A stretch of DNA of 9,279 nt from NCBI GenBank assembly GCA_903841915.1, contig CAIMKO010000083.1, positions 1-9,279 on the forward strand. The letters run 5' to 3'. Shown piece by piece: positions 1-6,157 of this stretch (position 1 is its first letter; each line of letters starts with the position of its first letter). Source of the DNA: an uncultured Chitinophagaceae bacterium (GTDB lineage Bacteria; Bacteroidota; Bacteroidia; Chitinophagales; Chitinophagaceae). Both the position numbers and the translations under genes were made by a program. The notes beneath the pieces were generated by a model. It saw nothing but the letters and a program-made list of their open reading frames with translations. It was not told where the DNA came from and searched no databases.

Positions 1-1
1 T

Positions 2-856
2 AGGGACACTAAAAATAAATTCCCTGAAAAGAGACCCATCACCCCTGTAGCTCATCAAAAAGACAGCCCTGTTCAGGATTCTTTCGAACCGATTGAATTA
101 GACGCCAACAGTCCCCTGATGCCATTGAATAAATTCCTGGCTTATTGCGGTATCTGCGGAAGAAGAGAAGCTGCCGATATCATCAAGCTCGGCAATGTGA
201 CCGTTAACGGTGATAAGATATTTGAACCCGGATATAAAGTACGCGGTAATGAAGACGTGAAAGTGAAGGGCAAAAAGATCTTTCTGCAACGCAATCTCGT
301 GTACATCCTCTTGAATAAACCAAAAGATTATATCACTACTTCCAAAGATCCGGAAGGAAGAAAGACTGTATTGGAGTTAATTAAGGGTGCAACCAAAGAA
401 AGAGTGTATCCGGTGGGAAGACTCGATAGAAACACTACCGGTGTTTTATTACTGACCAATGATGGAGAACTGGCACAACAATTAACACATCCCTCCTTTC
501 AGGTAAAAAAGATATACGAAGTAAGGGTTGATAAACCCGTTACTAAAAAAGATTTTGAAGCCATCATTAACGGCGTCACTTTAGAAGATGGTTTTGTACA
601 GGCCGACCATTTGGCTTATGCCGATGCAAAAGATAAAAGCGTTGTGGGCATTGAGATACACAGCGGCAGAAACAGGATCGTAAGAAGAATATTTGAACAT
701 CTCGGTTATGATGTAAAAAATCTTGACAGGGTGATGTTTGCCAACCTTACCAAGAAGAATGTGGACCGCGGTAAATGGAGAATGCTGCAAGTAAAAGAAG
801 TGCGTTTATTGAAATACATGAATCAGAGTTTTACCAAAACAAAGCAGAACGGATAA
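2..856 (+). CDS. RsuA/RluB-family rRNA pseudouridine synthase with S4 domain (5' partial)
   Basis: Isomerises a specific uridine in rRNA to pseudouridine; the exact position cannot be told from sequence. The first in-frame ATG is at 119, but the frame is open without a stop back to base 2 (39 more codons, rich in charged residues, Pro and Ser), so the true start lies to the left and this is a partial gene. Counted from Met119, the S4 RNA-binding domain covers about residues 1-55 (MPLNKFLAYCGICGRREA). The catalytic domain follows, with the family motif GRLDRNTTGVLLLTNDG, whose Asp103 (codon 425-427) is the expected nucleophile, and a later GRNRIVRRIFEHLGY motif. Many Bacteroidota members carry a low-complexity N-terminal extension before the S4 domain, which fits the open upstream frame. 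TAA stop at 854-856. Family call firm; RluB versus RsuA, RluE or RluF is not resolved. Confidence 0.93.
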   Translation, partial: RDTKNKFPEKRPITPVAHQKDSPVQDSFEPIELDANSPLMPLNKFLAYCGICGRREAADIIKLGNVTVNGDKIFEPGYKVRGNEDVKVKGKKIFLQRNLVYILLNKPKDYITTSKDPEGRKTVLELIKGATKERVYPVGRLDRNTTGVLLLTNDGELAQQLTHPSFQVKKIYEVRVDKPVTKKDFEAIINGVTLEDGFVQADHLAYADAKDKSVVGIEIHSGRNRIVRRIFEHLGYDVKNLDRVMFANLTKKNVDRGKWRMLQVKEVRLLKYMNQSFTKTKQNG

Positions 857-900
857 GAATAGTACATTAATTAGAAATTAGAGCATATAAAAAAACGTTT

Positions 901-966
901 GTCAGGCTGAGCTTGTCGAAGCCAAATTGTCAACCGTTACAAACACTTCGACAGGCTCAGTGTGAC
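901..966. repeat. REP-like imperfect inverted repeat
   Basis: Two 21-nt arms, 901-921 and 946-966, pair with three mismatches across a 24-nt loop. The core words are GCTTGTCGAAG on the left and CTTCGACAGGC on the right. From memory, the core resembles the CTTCGACA(A/G)GCTCAG palindrome scattered through intergenic DNA of many bacteria, including Bacteroidota, and often treated as REP-like. That resemblance was not searched. The element fills most of the gap between the two pseudouridine synthase genes and ends 17 bp before the first possible start of the second. It could fold in the mRNA and affect read-through or stability. Confidence 0.7.
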
Positions 967-983
967 AGGCAATATCTAATTTC

Positions 984-1724
984 ATGACACAAGCTTCAAA
1001 TATTTTATCAAAAATGAAATTGGACATTATTTTCGAGAACGACCAGTTTGTTGCTATCAATAAACCTTCCGGATTATTTTCTATTCCTGATAGATTTGGT
1101 AAAGAGATTTCTTTAAAAGATCTGTTGAAAGAAAAGTATGGTGAGATATTTACCGTGCATCGTTTGGATAAAGACACCAGCGGTGTGATCGTTTTTGCAA
1201 AGAACGAAACCGCACACAAACAATTATCACAATTATTTGAAGGAAGAGAAGTAGAGAAATTTTATCTCGGTCTGGTGTATGGAAATTTAATGACACCAAA
1301 AGGAACGATCGATATGCCCATCATGGAGCATCCCGGTAAACAGGGACTCATGCTTACACACGACAAAGGAAAAGTTTCTGTAACAGATTATGAAGTACTT
1401 GAATCATTTCGTTTGTATTCCTGGATGCAGTTTCAAATTCATACAGGCCGTACACACCAGATCCGTGTACATATGAAACATATCGGTCACAGTATTGTTT
1501 GTGATGAAACTTATGGTGATGGCAAACCGGTATTGCTTTCTTCCATTAAAAAAAGATTCAAGCTTTCCAAGACTGCCGAAGAAGAAAGAGCCATTTTATC
1601 AAGACTGGCACTGCACTCCTGGAAATTACAATTCACACTCAATAACGAAACCTTCTTATTAGAAGCCGAGCCACCCAAGGATCTGCGGGCATTGCTACAA
1701 CAGTTACGCAAATGGAAAGGATAA
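984..1724 (+). CDS. RluA-family pseudouridine synthase (no S4 domain)
   Basis: Predicted to convert uridine to pseudouridine in rRNA or tRNA. The protein begins almost directly with the catalytic domain (IIFENDQFVAINKPSGL), as in RluA-like enzymes without an S4 domain. The signature VHRLDKDTSGVIVF holds the catalytic Asp62 (codon 1167-1169), and GRTHQIRVHMKHIGHSIVCDETYG is the conserved C-terminal motif. Length 246 aa is normal for the class. Two starts are possible: ATG 984, used here, and ATG 1014, which would give MKLDIIFEND and has an A-rich context (ATCAAAA) just upstream. Neither has a Shine-Dalgarno sequence. A REP-like repeat ends 17 bp upstream of the first start. Its target site cannot be inferred. 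TAA stop at 1722-1724; the next gene converges. Confidence 0.93.
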   Translation: MTQASNILSKMKLDIIFENDQFVAINKPSGLFSIPDRFGKEISLKDLLKEKYGEIFTVHRLDKDTSGVIVFAKNETAHKQLSQLFEGREVEKFYLGLVYGNLMTPKGTIDMPIMEHPGKQGLMLTHDKGKVSVTDYEVLESFRLYSWMQFQIHTGRTHQIRVHMKHIGHSIVCDETYGDGKPVLLSSIKKRFKLSKTAEEERAILSRLALHSWKLQFTLNNETFLLEAEPPKDLRALLQQLRKWKG

Positions 1725-1751
1725 GAAGAATGGAACACATCAATGACACAG

Positions 1752-1772
1752 ACTTGCCTACCGGCAGTCAGG
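1752..1772. repeat. Short GC-rich palindromic element
   Basis: The stretch ACTTGCCTACCGGCAGT forms a small hairpin: TGCC pairs with GGCA around the loop TACC, and ACT/AGT extends the stem with one bulged T. It sits in the convergent spacer 28 bp after the RluA-family stop. The word resembles CCTGCCTACCGGCAGGCAGG-type intergenic repeats I associate with Bacteroidota genomes, but this is recall, not a search. There is no T-run beside it, so a classical terminator is unlikely. Confidence 0.35.
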
Positions 1773-1804
1773 TGAAACTGATCTTATATTGAGTTAAGCT
1801 TTGA

Positions 1805-1861
1805 GTTATGAGCCATGAGCTGTGAGCAATTGCTCGAAGCTCATGGCTCGATCCTCATAGC
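1805..1861 (+). repeat. 57-bp palindromic dispersed repeat, copy 1
   Basis: Contains perfect 12-bp arms GAGCCATGAGCT (1810-1821) and AGCTCATGGCTC (1838-1849) around a second perfect 12-bp palindrome GAGCAATTGCTC (1824-1835). It therefore can fold into a nested hairpin or cruciform. A diverged copy in the opposite orientation lies at 4406-4463; by hand alignment 42 of 57 positions are identical with one gap. It lies between the convergent stops of the RluA-family gene and the amidohydrolase gene, where it may act as a transcription barrier, though neither side has a T-run. Confidence 0.65.
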
Positions 1862-1891
1862 TATGAAAGCACAATATTTATTTGCAAAAAA

Positions 1892-3157
1892 TTATTCGTT
1901 CTTATAAATTGTTCCTGCTTTCATTACAAATTTCATTTTACCCATTAGTTTAAGGTCCTGCAAAGGATCTCCTTCAACTGCAACAACATCAGCCAGTTTA
2001 CCTTTTTCAATACTGCCGATAGAAGTATTGCCCAAGAGATCAGCAGCACTTACCGTTGCAGCTTTGATACATTCAATAGCCGGCATTCCTGCTTCATGCA
2101 TATACACAAATTCCATCCAGTTCTTTCCATGTGCATATACTCCTGCATCGGTACCAAAGGCGATCTTTACGCCTGCTTTATAGGTCTTTGCAAAAGCATC
2201 CTGTATCACGCTACCCACTGCTATGGCTTTACCGGCGATCACTTCAGGAAAGTATCCGGGTTTCTTTGCTGAATCGGCAACCGATTTTCCTGCTATAATA
2301 GTAGGTACATGATAGGTTCCCATTTTTTTCATGAGGTCGATGGCTTCATCATCTACATAAGTACCATGTTCGATAGATGCAACACCTGCCCGTACCGCAC
2401 GTTTGATGCCTTCGGCACCATGCGCATGTGCTGCTACTTTCATTCCGTAATCTTTCGCAGTTAATACAATGGCTCTTATTTCTTCTTCGCTAAACTGTGC
2501 ACCTGACCCGTCTTTTTCCAAACTTAATACTCCACCGGTTGAAGCGATCTTGATCAGATCGGCGCCGTCTTTATAGCGCTGACGAACAGCTTTCCTGCAT
2601 TCATCAACACCATTTACCACGTCACCATTCAATTCAGGGATATGCATCAGGTCTTCACGGAGACCATTAGTTGGATCGCCATGGCCTCCTGTAGAAGACA
2701 ATGCTTTGCCGGAAGTAAAGATTCTCGGGCCGGGGATCAGTCCTTTATTGATGGCATTTCTGATGGCAATATTTACACTGCCGCCAACATCACGAACGGT
2801 TGTAAAACCCGACATCAAAGTTGTTTTTGCATATTGAATAGAGCCAAATGCAATATCAGCTTCATTTTGAGAGAAGCGTAATGTTCTGTCAGGATTTGTT
2901 TCATGATCCATATGCACATGACAATCGATCAATCCCGGCATTACTGTTCTATTTTTAAGATCAATTACTTTGTCGCTACCGGTTGCTGCAGTATACCCTT
3001 TCTGTACATCCGTAATTTTATTTCCTTCAATGATGATACTCATTTCTGTCAGTACCTGCATTTGTTTTGTATCGATCAGTTTTCCGCAATGCAGTATCGT
3101 TCGTTGTGCAAACGATGCCTGAGCAAATAATAAAGCGATCAGTAATAGTTTTTTCAT
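1892..3157 (-). CDS. Exported metal-dependent amidohydrolase (prolidase/imidazolonepropionase-like)
   Basis: Amidohydrolase-superfamily enzyme expected to hydrolyse an amide or peptide-like bond with a bound metal centre. The N-terminus MKKLLLIALLFAQASFAQRT is a clear Sec signal peptide with probable cleavage after Ala17, so it acts outside the cytoplasm, probably in the periplasm. The metal and catalytic set is complete: HxH at His80/His82 (GLIDCHVHMDH), candidate carboxylated Lys203 (ADLIKIASTGG), His244 (AAHAHG), His264 (SIEHG) and Asp337 (FGTDAG). The Lys-bridged pattern and the overall arrangement resemble the Xaa-Pro dipeptidase-like subgroup; the substrate cannot be set from sequence. 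Length 421 aa is usual. The gene starts 59 bp after dinB on the same strand. TTAGTTTG, one base off TAnnTTTG, occurs in that gap, so a promoter of its own is possible but weakly supported. Confidence 0.92.
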   Translation of the reverse strand: MKKLLLIALLFAQASFAQRTILHCGKLIDTKQMQVLTEMSIIIEGNKITDVQKGYTAATGSDKVIDLKNRTVMPGLIDCHVHMDHETNPDRTLRFSQNEADIAFGSIQYAKTTLMSGFTTVRDVGGSVNIAIRNAINKGLIPGPRIFTSGKALSSTGGHGDPTNGLREDLMHIPELNGDVVNGVDECRKAVRQRYKDGADLIKIASTGGVLSLEKDGSGAQFSEEEIRAIVLTAKDYGMKVAAHAHGAEGIKRAVRAGVASIEHGTYVDDEAIDLMKKMGTYHVPTIIAGKSVADSAKKPGYFPEVIAGKAIAVGSVIQDAFAKTYKAGVKIAFGTDAGVYAHGKNWMEFVYMHEAGMPAIECIKAATVSAADLLGNTSIGSIEKGKLADVVAVEGDPLQDLKLMGKMKFVMKAGTIYKNE

Positions 3158-3216
3158 GGCTGAAATATTTTTTGAAAGATATAAAAAGCAAACTAAGCAG
3201 CCGCAGAAGAATATTA

Positions 3217-4374
3217 TTATTTATTTCGAACGGTTCTTGCCTTTTGTAAGGCCGATCTGCCATACTTATCCTTTACATTATCGATGGCTTTGTAGAGATT
3301 GGATTTTTTTTCAGCATCATCGAAGAGGCTTCCCTGGGTGGCATGATTGGTCAGTTCGCTCAAACGCACACCCAGCAAGCGAATGGGGCGCCCTTTTTTA
3401 TATAATTTATGAAATAGGTCGATGGCAACGGGAATAAGTTCATCATCCCTGAAAGTATAATCGATCGTTGTTTGTCGGGATGTTGTTTCAAAATCGGGAT
3501 AACGGATCTTTACAGCGATACAGCCTGCCAGCTTTTCATCCTTACGTAATTCGTAAGCTATCTTTTCTGTCATGCGAACCAACTCACTCAGCAAAAAAGG
3601 AATATCCGTTTTATTTTCCTCAAAAGTATTTTCAGTAGAGATCGATTTTGCTTCATGGTATGGATGCACTTCACCATGATGAATTCCCTGTGCCTTCAGA
3701 TAGAGATCGCTTCCCCATTTTCCTAATTTCTTTTCTAAAGCTTCTTCTGTATTCTTTAAAATATCACCGATCAGATAAATACCCATTGATTTTAAAACAG
3801 TGAATGTATGTTCACCTACACCCGAGAATTTATTTACAGGTAAGGGAGCAAGAAATTCTTTTTCCATTCCCGGTTGAACAAAGAGATATCCATTTGGCTT
3901 TGCTTCATCGGTGGCGATCTTTGCGACCATTTTATTGGTTGCCAATCCGAATGAGATAGGCAATTTAGTTTCATCGATGATCTTGTTGCGCAGTTCGATC
4001 GTCCATTGATAAGGATCGAAATATTTATCCATACCTGTTAGATCAATATAAAATTCGTCGATACTTGCCTTTTCGAATAAGGGCGCTTTTGCTGCAATAA
4101 TATCTGTTACCCAACGACTGTAACGACTATACTCACCTCTTGCAGCATGGGTAATGATCGCATGCGGACAAAGCTGCATAGCTTTCTTCATGGGCATTGC
4201 ACTATGCACACCGAATTTTCGGGCTTCATAACTGCAGGTAGTAACAACACCACGTTCTCTACTTCCGCCAACGATCACGGCTTTCCCTTTCAGTGAGGGG
4301 TCGCTCAATACAGCCACACTCACAAAAAAGCTGTCGAGATCTAAATGAGCAATATATCGTAGGGGTTGGTTCAT
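3217..4374 (-). CDS. dinB: DNA polymerase IV (Y-family translesion polymerase)
   Basis: Error-prone polymerase that bypasses lesions and extends distorted primer ends. N-terminal AHLDLDSFF carries the metal ligand Asp12 and the likely steric-gate Phe17; SIDEFYIDLTG carries Asp106/Glu107, the other catalytic carboxylates. Two features stand out. The Glu that usually follows FFxxV in DinB (VE) is Ala21 here. A beta-clamp motif, QGSLF at residues 347-351, lies about 35 residues before the C-terminus instead of at the very end as in E. coli. Palm, fingers, thumb and little-finger regions are all present and 385 aa is slightly longer than E. coli DinB. The upstream word TAATTTAG is one base off the Bacteroidota -7 consensus. 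I saw no LexA box. A dispersed repeat lies 31 bp upstream of the start. Confidence 0.96.
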   Translation of the reverse strand: MNQPLRYIAHLDLDSFFVSVAVLSDPSLKGKAVIVGGSRERGVVTTCSYEARKFGVHSAMPMKKAMQLCPHAIITHAARGEYSRYSRWVTDIIAAKAPLFEKASIDEFYIDLTGMDKYFDPYQWTIELRNKIIDETKLPISFGLATNKMVAKIATDEAKPNGYLFVQPGMEKEFLAPLPVNKFSGVGEHTFTVLKSMGIYLIGDILKNTEEALEKKLGKWGSDLYLKAQGIHHGEVHPYHEAKSISTENTFEENKTDIPFLLSELVRMTEKIAYELRKDEKLAGCIAVKIRYPDFETTSRQTTIDYTFRDDELIPVAIDLFHKLYKKGRPIRLLGVRLSELTNHATQGSLFDDAEKKSNLYKAIDNVKDKYGRSALQKARTVRNK

Positions 4375-4405
4375 GCAGGAACTAAATTAGGAAAGATTTT
4401 CATTG

Positions 4406-4463
4406 GCTGTGAGGGACGAGCAATGTGCAGCGAAGTAAAAACTCAAAGCTCGCAGCTCATAAC
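4406..4463 (-). repeat. 57-bp palindromic dispersed repeat, copy 2 (inverted, diverged)
   Basis: Read on the - strand, this 58-bp segment aligns end to end with the palindrome at 1805-1861: both start GTTATGAGC and end CCTCA(T/C)AGC, with 42 of 57 positions identical and one 1-nt gap by hand alignment. Its internal palindromes are more degraded than those of copy 1. It lies between the thioesterase stop, 3 bp away, and the dinB start, so any transcript running through the - strand genes would contain it. Confidence 0.6.
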
Positions 4464-4466
4464 TTC

Positions 4467-4859
4467 TTATCTAAGAACATTTAATACTTCCTCATCAATC
4501 CTTCTCGGCTTGAATGTTTTTCTGTCCAATAGGACCCAAACACTTTTAGCAGTGATTATTTTTTTATTGTCGCTCTTGCGGATGATCTCATAATGCCTGT
4601 CCCATGTAACACCACTGTATGCGCCTGTCCATGTTGTCATCAACAATGCATCATGCAAAAAAGATTGAGAGAGATAATCAATTTCATGGCGTCTCGCGAC
4701 CCATAAGATCTTTTCATTCAGTTCGGGAGATGCATAAGTTGCCCAATGCTGAGAAGCGATATCCTGCATCCATTGAACATACACTACATTATTTACATGC
4801 TGCAATGCATCCAAATGTTCAGGAAGAACAGTGAACTGATATTCGAAAGTATTTTTCAT
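4467..4859 (-). CDS. Hot-dog fold acyl-CoA thioesterase (YbgC/FadM/4HBT type)
   Basis: Predicted cytoplasmic thioesterase that hydrolyses an acyl-CoA or similar thioester; the acyl group is unknown. The N-terminal motif LDALQHVNNVVYVQWMQD matches the 4HBT active-site pattern D-x3-H-V-N-N-x2-Y, with Asp17 as the expected catalytic residue and His21-Val-Asn-Asn next to it. Length 130 aa is typical of this single-domain, usually tetrameric family. Its ATG overlaps the rimM stop in an ATGA (4856-4859), which suggests translational coupling to rimM. No functional link to ribosome maturation is known to me, so co-expression may be only positional. No T-run follows the stop; a dispersed palindromic repeat does. 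Confidence 0.92.
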   Translation of the reverse strand: MKNTFEYQFTVLPEHLDALQHVNNVVYVQWMQDIASQHWATYASPELNEKILWVARRHEIDYLSQSFLHDALLMTTWTGAYSGVTWDRHYEIIRKSDNKKIITAKSVWVLLDRKTFKPRRIDEEVLNVLR

Positions 4860-5371
4860 CGGTAAATATCCAATAACCCATCCGGCAACACTACATGCAC
4901 TTCCTTTTTCTTCCGGTCGATCTTCTGTAATGTTTCTTCATGCAATGGGATCAAAGCTTCATTACCATTCAAACTGATTCGCAATAAAACCTGATGCGGT
5001 TGTTCGATCACTTCTTCTATGGGACCTAAATTCTCTCCTTCCGCAATAAGTATATAACCAAGCAATGAGATGGGTGCGGTTTTTCCTGCTATCTTCCTGA
5101 AATCATCATCCAGTAACCAAACATTCTTTTGTATCAAACGATGAGCGGATTCTTTGCTTTCCACGCCTTCTACCTGCACATACATCTCTTCGGTATCTTT
5201 TGCTTTAGATGATTGAACGAAATAAGGCAAGTAACTGTTTTTCTGCTGTTCAATGAAGATCGCTTCCACCCCTTTCAGTGTTGTTCTCTTACCCAATGCA
5301 TGTTTCAGTATCAGTTCACCTTTCACGCCAAATGTGGCAACGAGCTTTCCTATGTTGATGTATTCATTCAT
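4856..5371 (-). CDS. rimM: Ribosome maturation factor RimM
   Basis: Assists late maturation of the 30S head and 16S rRNA, in other bacteria through contact with uS19. The N-terminal RimM domain starts NIGKLVATFGVKGELIL (the GxhGhKGE-like motif) and covers about residues 1-90. A PRC-barrel domain follows to the end, closing with the standard LPDGLLDIY. Length 171 aa is normal. The start Met at 5371 gives the usual family N-terminus. It lies 83 bp downstream of rpsP, which is the common pairing, but a terminator-like hairpin (5397-5428) sits between them. Expression therefore depends on read-through or on a promoter I could not identify. trmD and rplS, the usual partners in E. coli, are not here. 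The stop overlaps the thioesterase start. Confidence 0.96.
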   Translation of the reverse strand: MNEYINIGKLVATFGVKGELILKHALGKRTTLKGVEAIFIEQQKNSYLPYFVQSSKAKDTEEMYVQVEGVESKESAHRLIQKNVWLLDDDFRKIAGKTAPISLLGYILIAEGENLGPIEEVIEQPHQVLLRISLNGNEALIPLHEETLQKIDRKKKEVHVVLPDGLLDIYR

Positions 5372-5392
5372 ATCGACTGCAAGATAATCTCA

Positions 5393-5428
5393 AACAAAAA
5401 GTCCCGAACAAATTTGTTCAGGACTTTT
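5393..5428 (-). terminator. Rho-independent terminator after rpsP
   Basis: AAAAGTCC (5397-5404) pairs perfectly with GGACTTTT (5421-5428), and inside it GAACAAATTTGTTC (5406-5419) is a perfect palindrome separated by one C/A mismatch. On the - strand the stem runs into TTTTTGTTTG, giving a T-run in the right place to end transcription from rpsP. It starts 26 bp after the rpsP stop and ends about 22 bp before rimM, so it may be a partial terminator that sets the rpsP:rimM ratio. Confidence 0.75.
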
Positions 5429-5454
5429 GAGGAAACTATTTTCAATTTGTTTGA

Positions 5455-5928
5455 TTAAGCTTCACTTGGTTCACTCGGACCTTCAACTGCTGTTACCGGA
5501 GCAACTGCTTCTTCCACTTTCTTAACCACTGGTTTGTACTCGCGTTTTTGACGTTGCTGGCTGCGGTGTTTGTCGCTACGTTGTTTGATCTGCGTTTCAT
5601 GTTCATCATGCCATGCCTGGAATTTAACCATTGCAGCAGTTTCATCAAACAAACCTAATTTAACACCACGCAATAAGTGCTTCAGGAATAATACTCCCTT
5701 GAAAGAGAGAATTCGGCGAACTGTATCTGTAGGTTGTGCTCCTTTGTGTAACCAGTCCAATGCCTTTTGACGGTCTAATTGAACAGTTGCAGGTACAGTT
5801 AATGGATTGTAAGTTCCTAATTTTTGGATAAACTTACCATCTCTTGGTGCACGGGCATCGGCCACTACAATAAAGTAGAAAGGGCGTTTTTTGCTGCCGT
5901 GTCTTTGTAATCTCATTTTTACTGCCAT
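5455..5928 (-). CDS. rpsP: 30S ribosomal protein bS16, Bacteroidota form with C-terminal extension
   Basis: Small-subunit protein needed for 30S body assembly, binding 16S rRNA. The first 80 or so residues are the bS16 core: MAVKMRLQRHGSKKRPFYFI, then VVADARAPRDGKFIQKLGTYNP. Residues about 80-157 form a basic then acidic/Ala-Pro tail (QRQKREYKPVVKKVEEA, ending EGPSEPSEA), making 157 aa against about 82 in E. coli. Such tails are usual in Bacteroidota. The reading frame is open further upstream to an ATG at 6019-6021, but the added 31 residues are hydrophobic and unlike any bS16 start, whereas ATG 5926-5928 gives the canonical N-terminus. The leader of 229 bp to ffh is long; no clear -7 element was found. 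A hairpin terminator follows. Confidence 0.96.
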   Translation of the reverse strand: MAVKMRLQRHGSKKRPFYFIVVADARAPRDGKFIQKLGTYNPLTVPATVQLDRQKALDWLHKGAQPTDTVRRILSFKGVLFLKHLLRGVKLGLFDETAAMVKFQAWHDEHETQIKQRSDKHRSQQRQKREYKPVVKKVEEAVAPVTAVEGPSEPSEA

Positions 5929-6157
5929 TGTAAATAAAAATTTATAGGCGTTAATAATTGGGTTTAACTGACTATGAATAATCAGGACGGCGAAAATAGT
6001 GTGAAAACTCTTTTCTACCAAGTTTGTATGATAATGAAATGTTAGAAATTTTTTTTACCCCCTTTTATACTACAAATCAGCCCAGAAAGCGTCGCAGGAT
6101 CTAGCTTAAGACCTTTTGTAGCAAAATGGCAGCGCATTTTTCCGCTATTCGCAATTA
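5929..6157 (-). promoter_or_regulatory. ffh-rpsP intergenic region, presumed rpsP promoter and leader
   Basis: This 229-bp gap holds no credible gene. CTACAAA (6070-6076) pairs with TTTGTAG (6115-6121) around 38 nt that contain a further bulged small stem (GGTCT/AGATCC on the - strand). AAAATG/CATTTT near 6125-6140 could form a weak A/T stem after ffh. I found no exact TAnnTTTG on the - strand and no strong ffh terminator. The role as rpsP promoter/leader is inferred from position only. Confidence 0.35.

Noticed and set aside
902..1219. 105-residue - strand open frame through the REP-like repeat
   Set aside because: Opposite the RluA-family gene and across a palindrome; no protein-like motifs.
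4366..4593. 75-residue + strand open frame spanning the dinB-thioesterase gap
   Set aside because: Covers repeat copy 2 and the antisense of the thioesterase C-terminus; no coding character.
5929..6021. Upstream extension of rpsP to ATG 6019-6021 (31 extra residues)
   Set aside because: The added residues are hydrophobic and unrelated to bS16; MAVKMRLQRHGSKKRPFY from 5928 is the canonical N-terminus.
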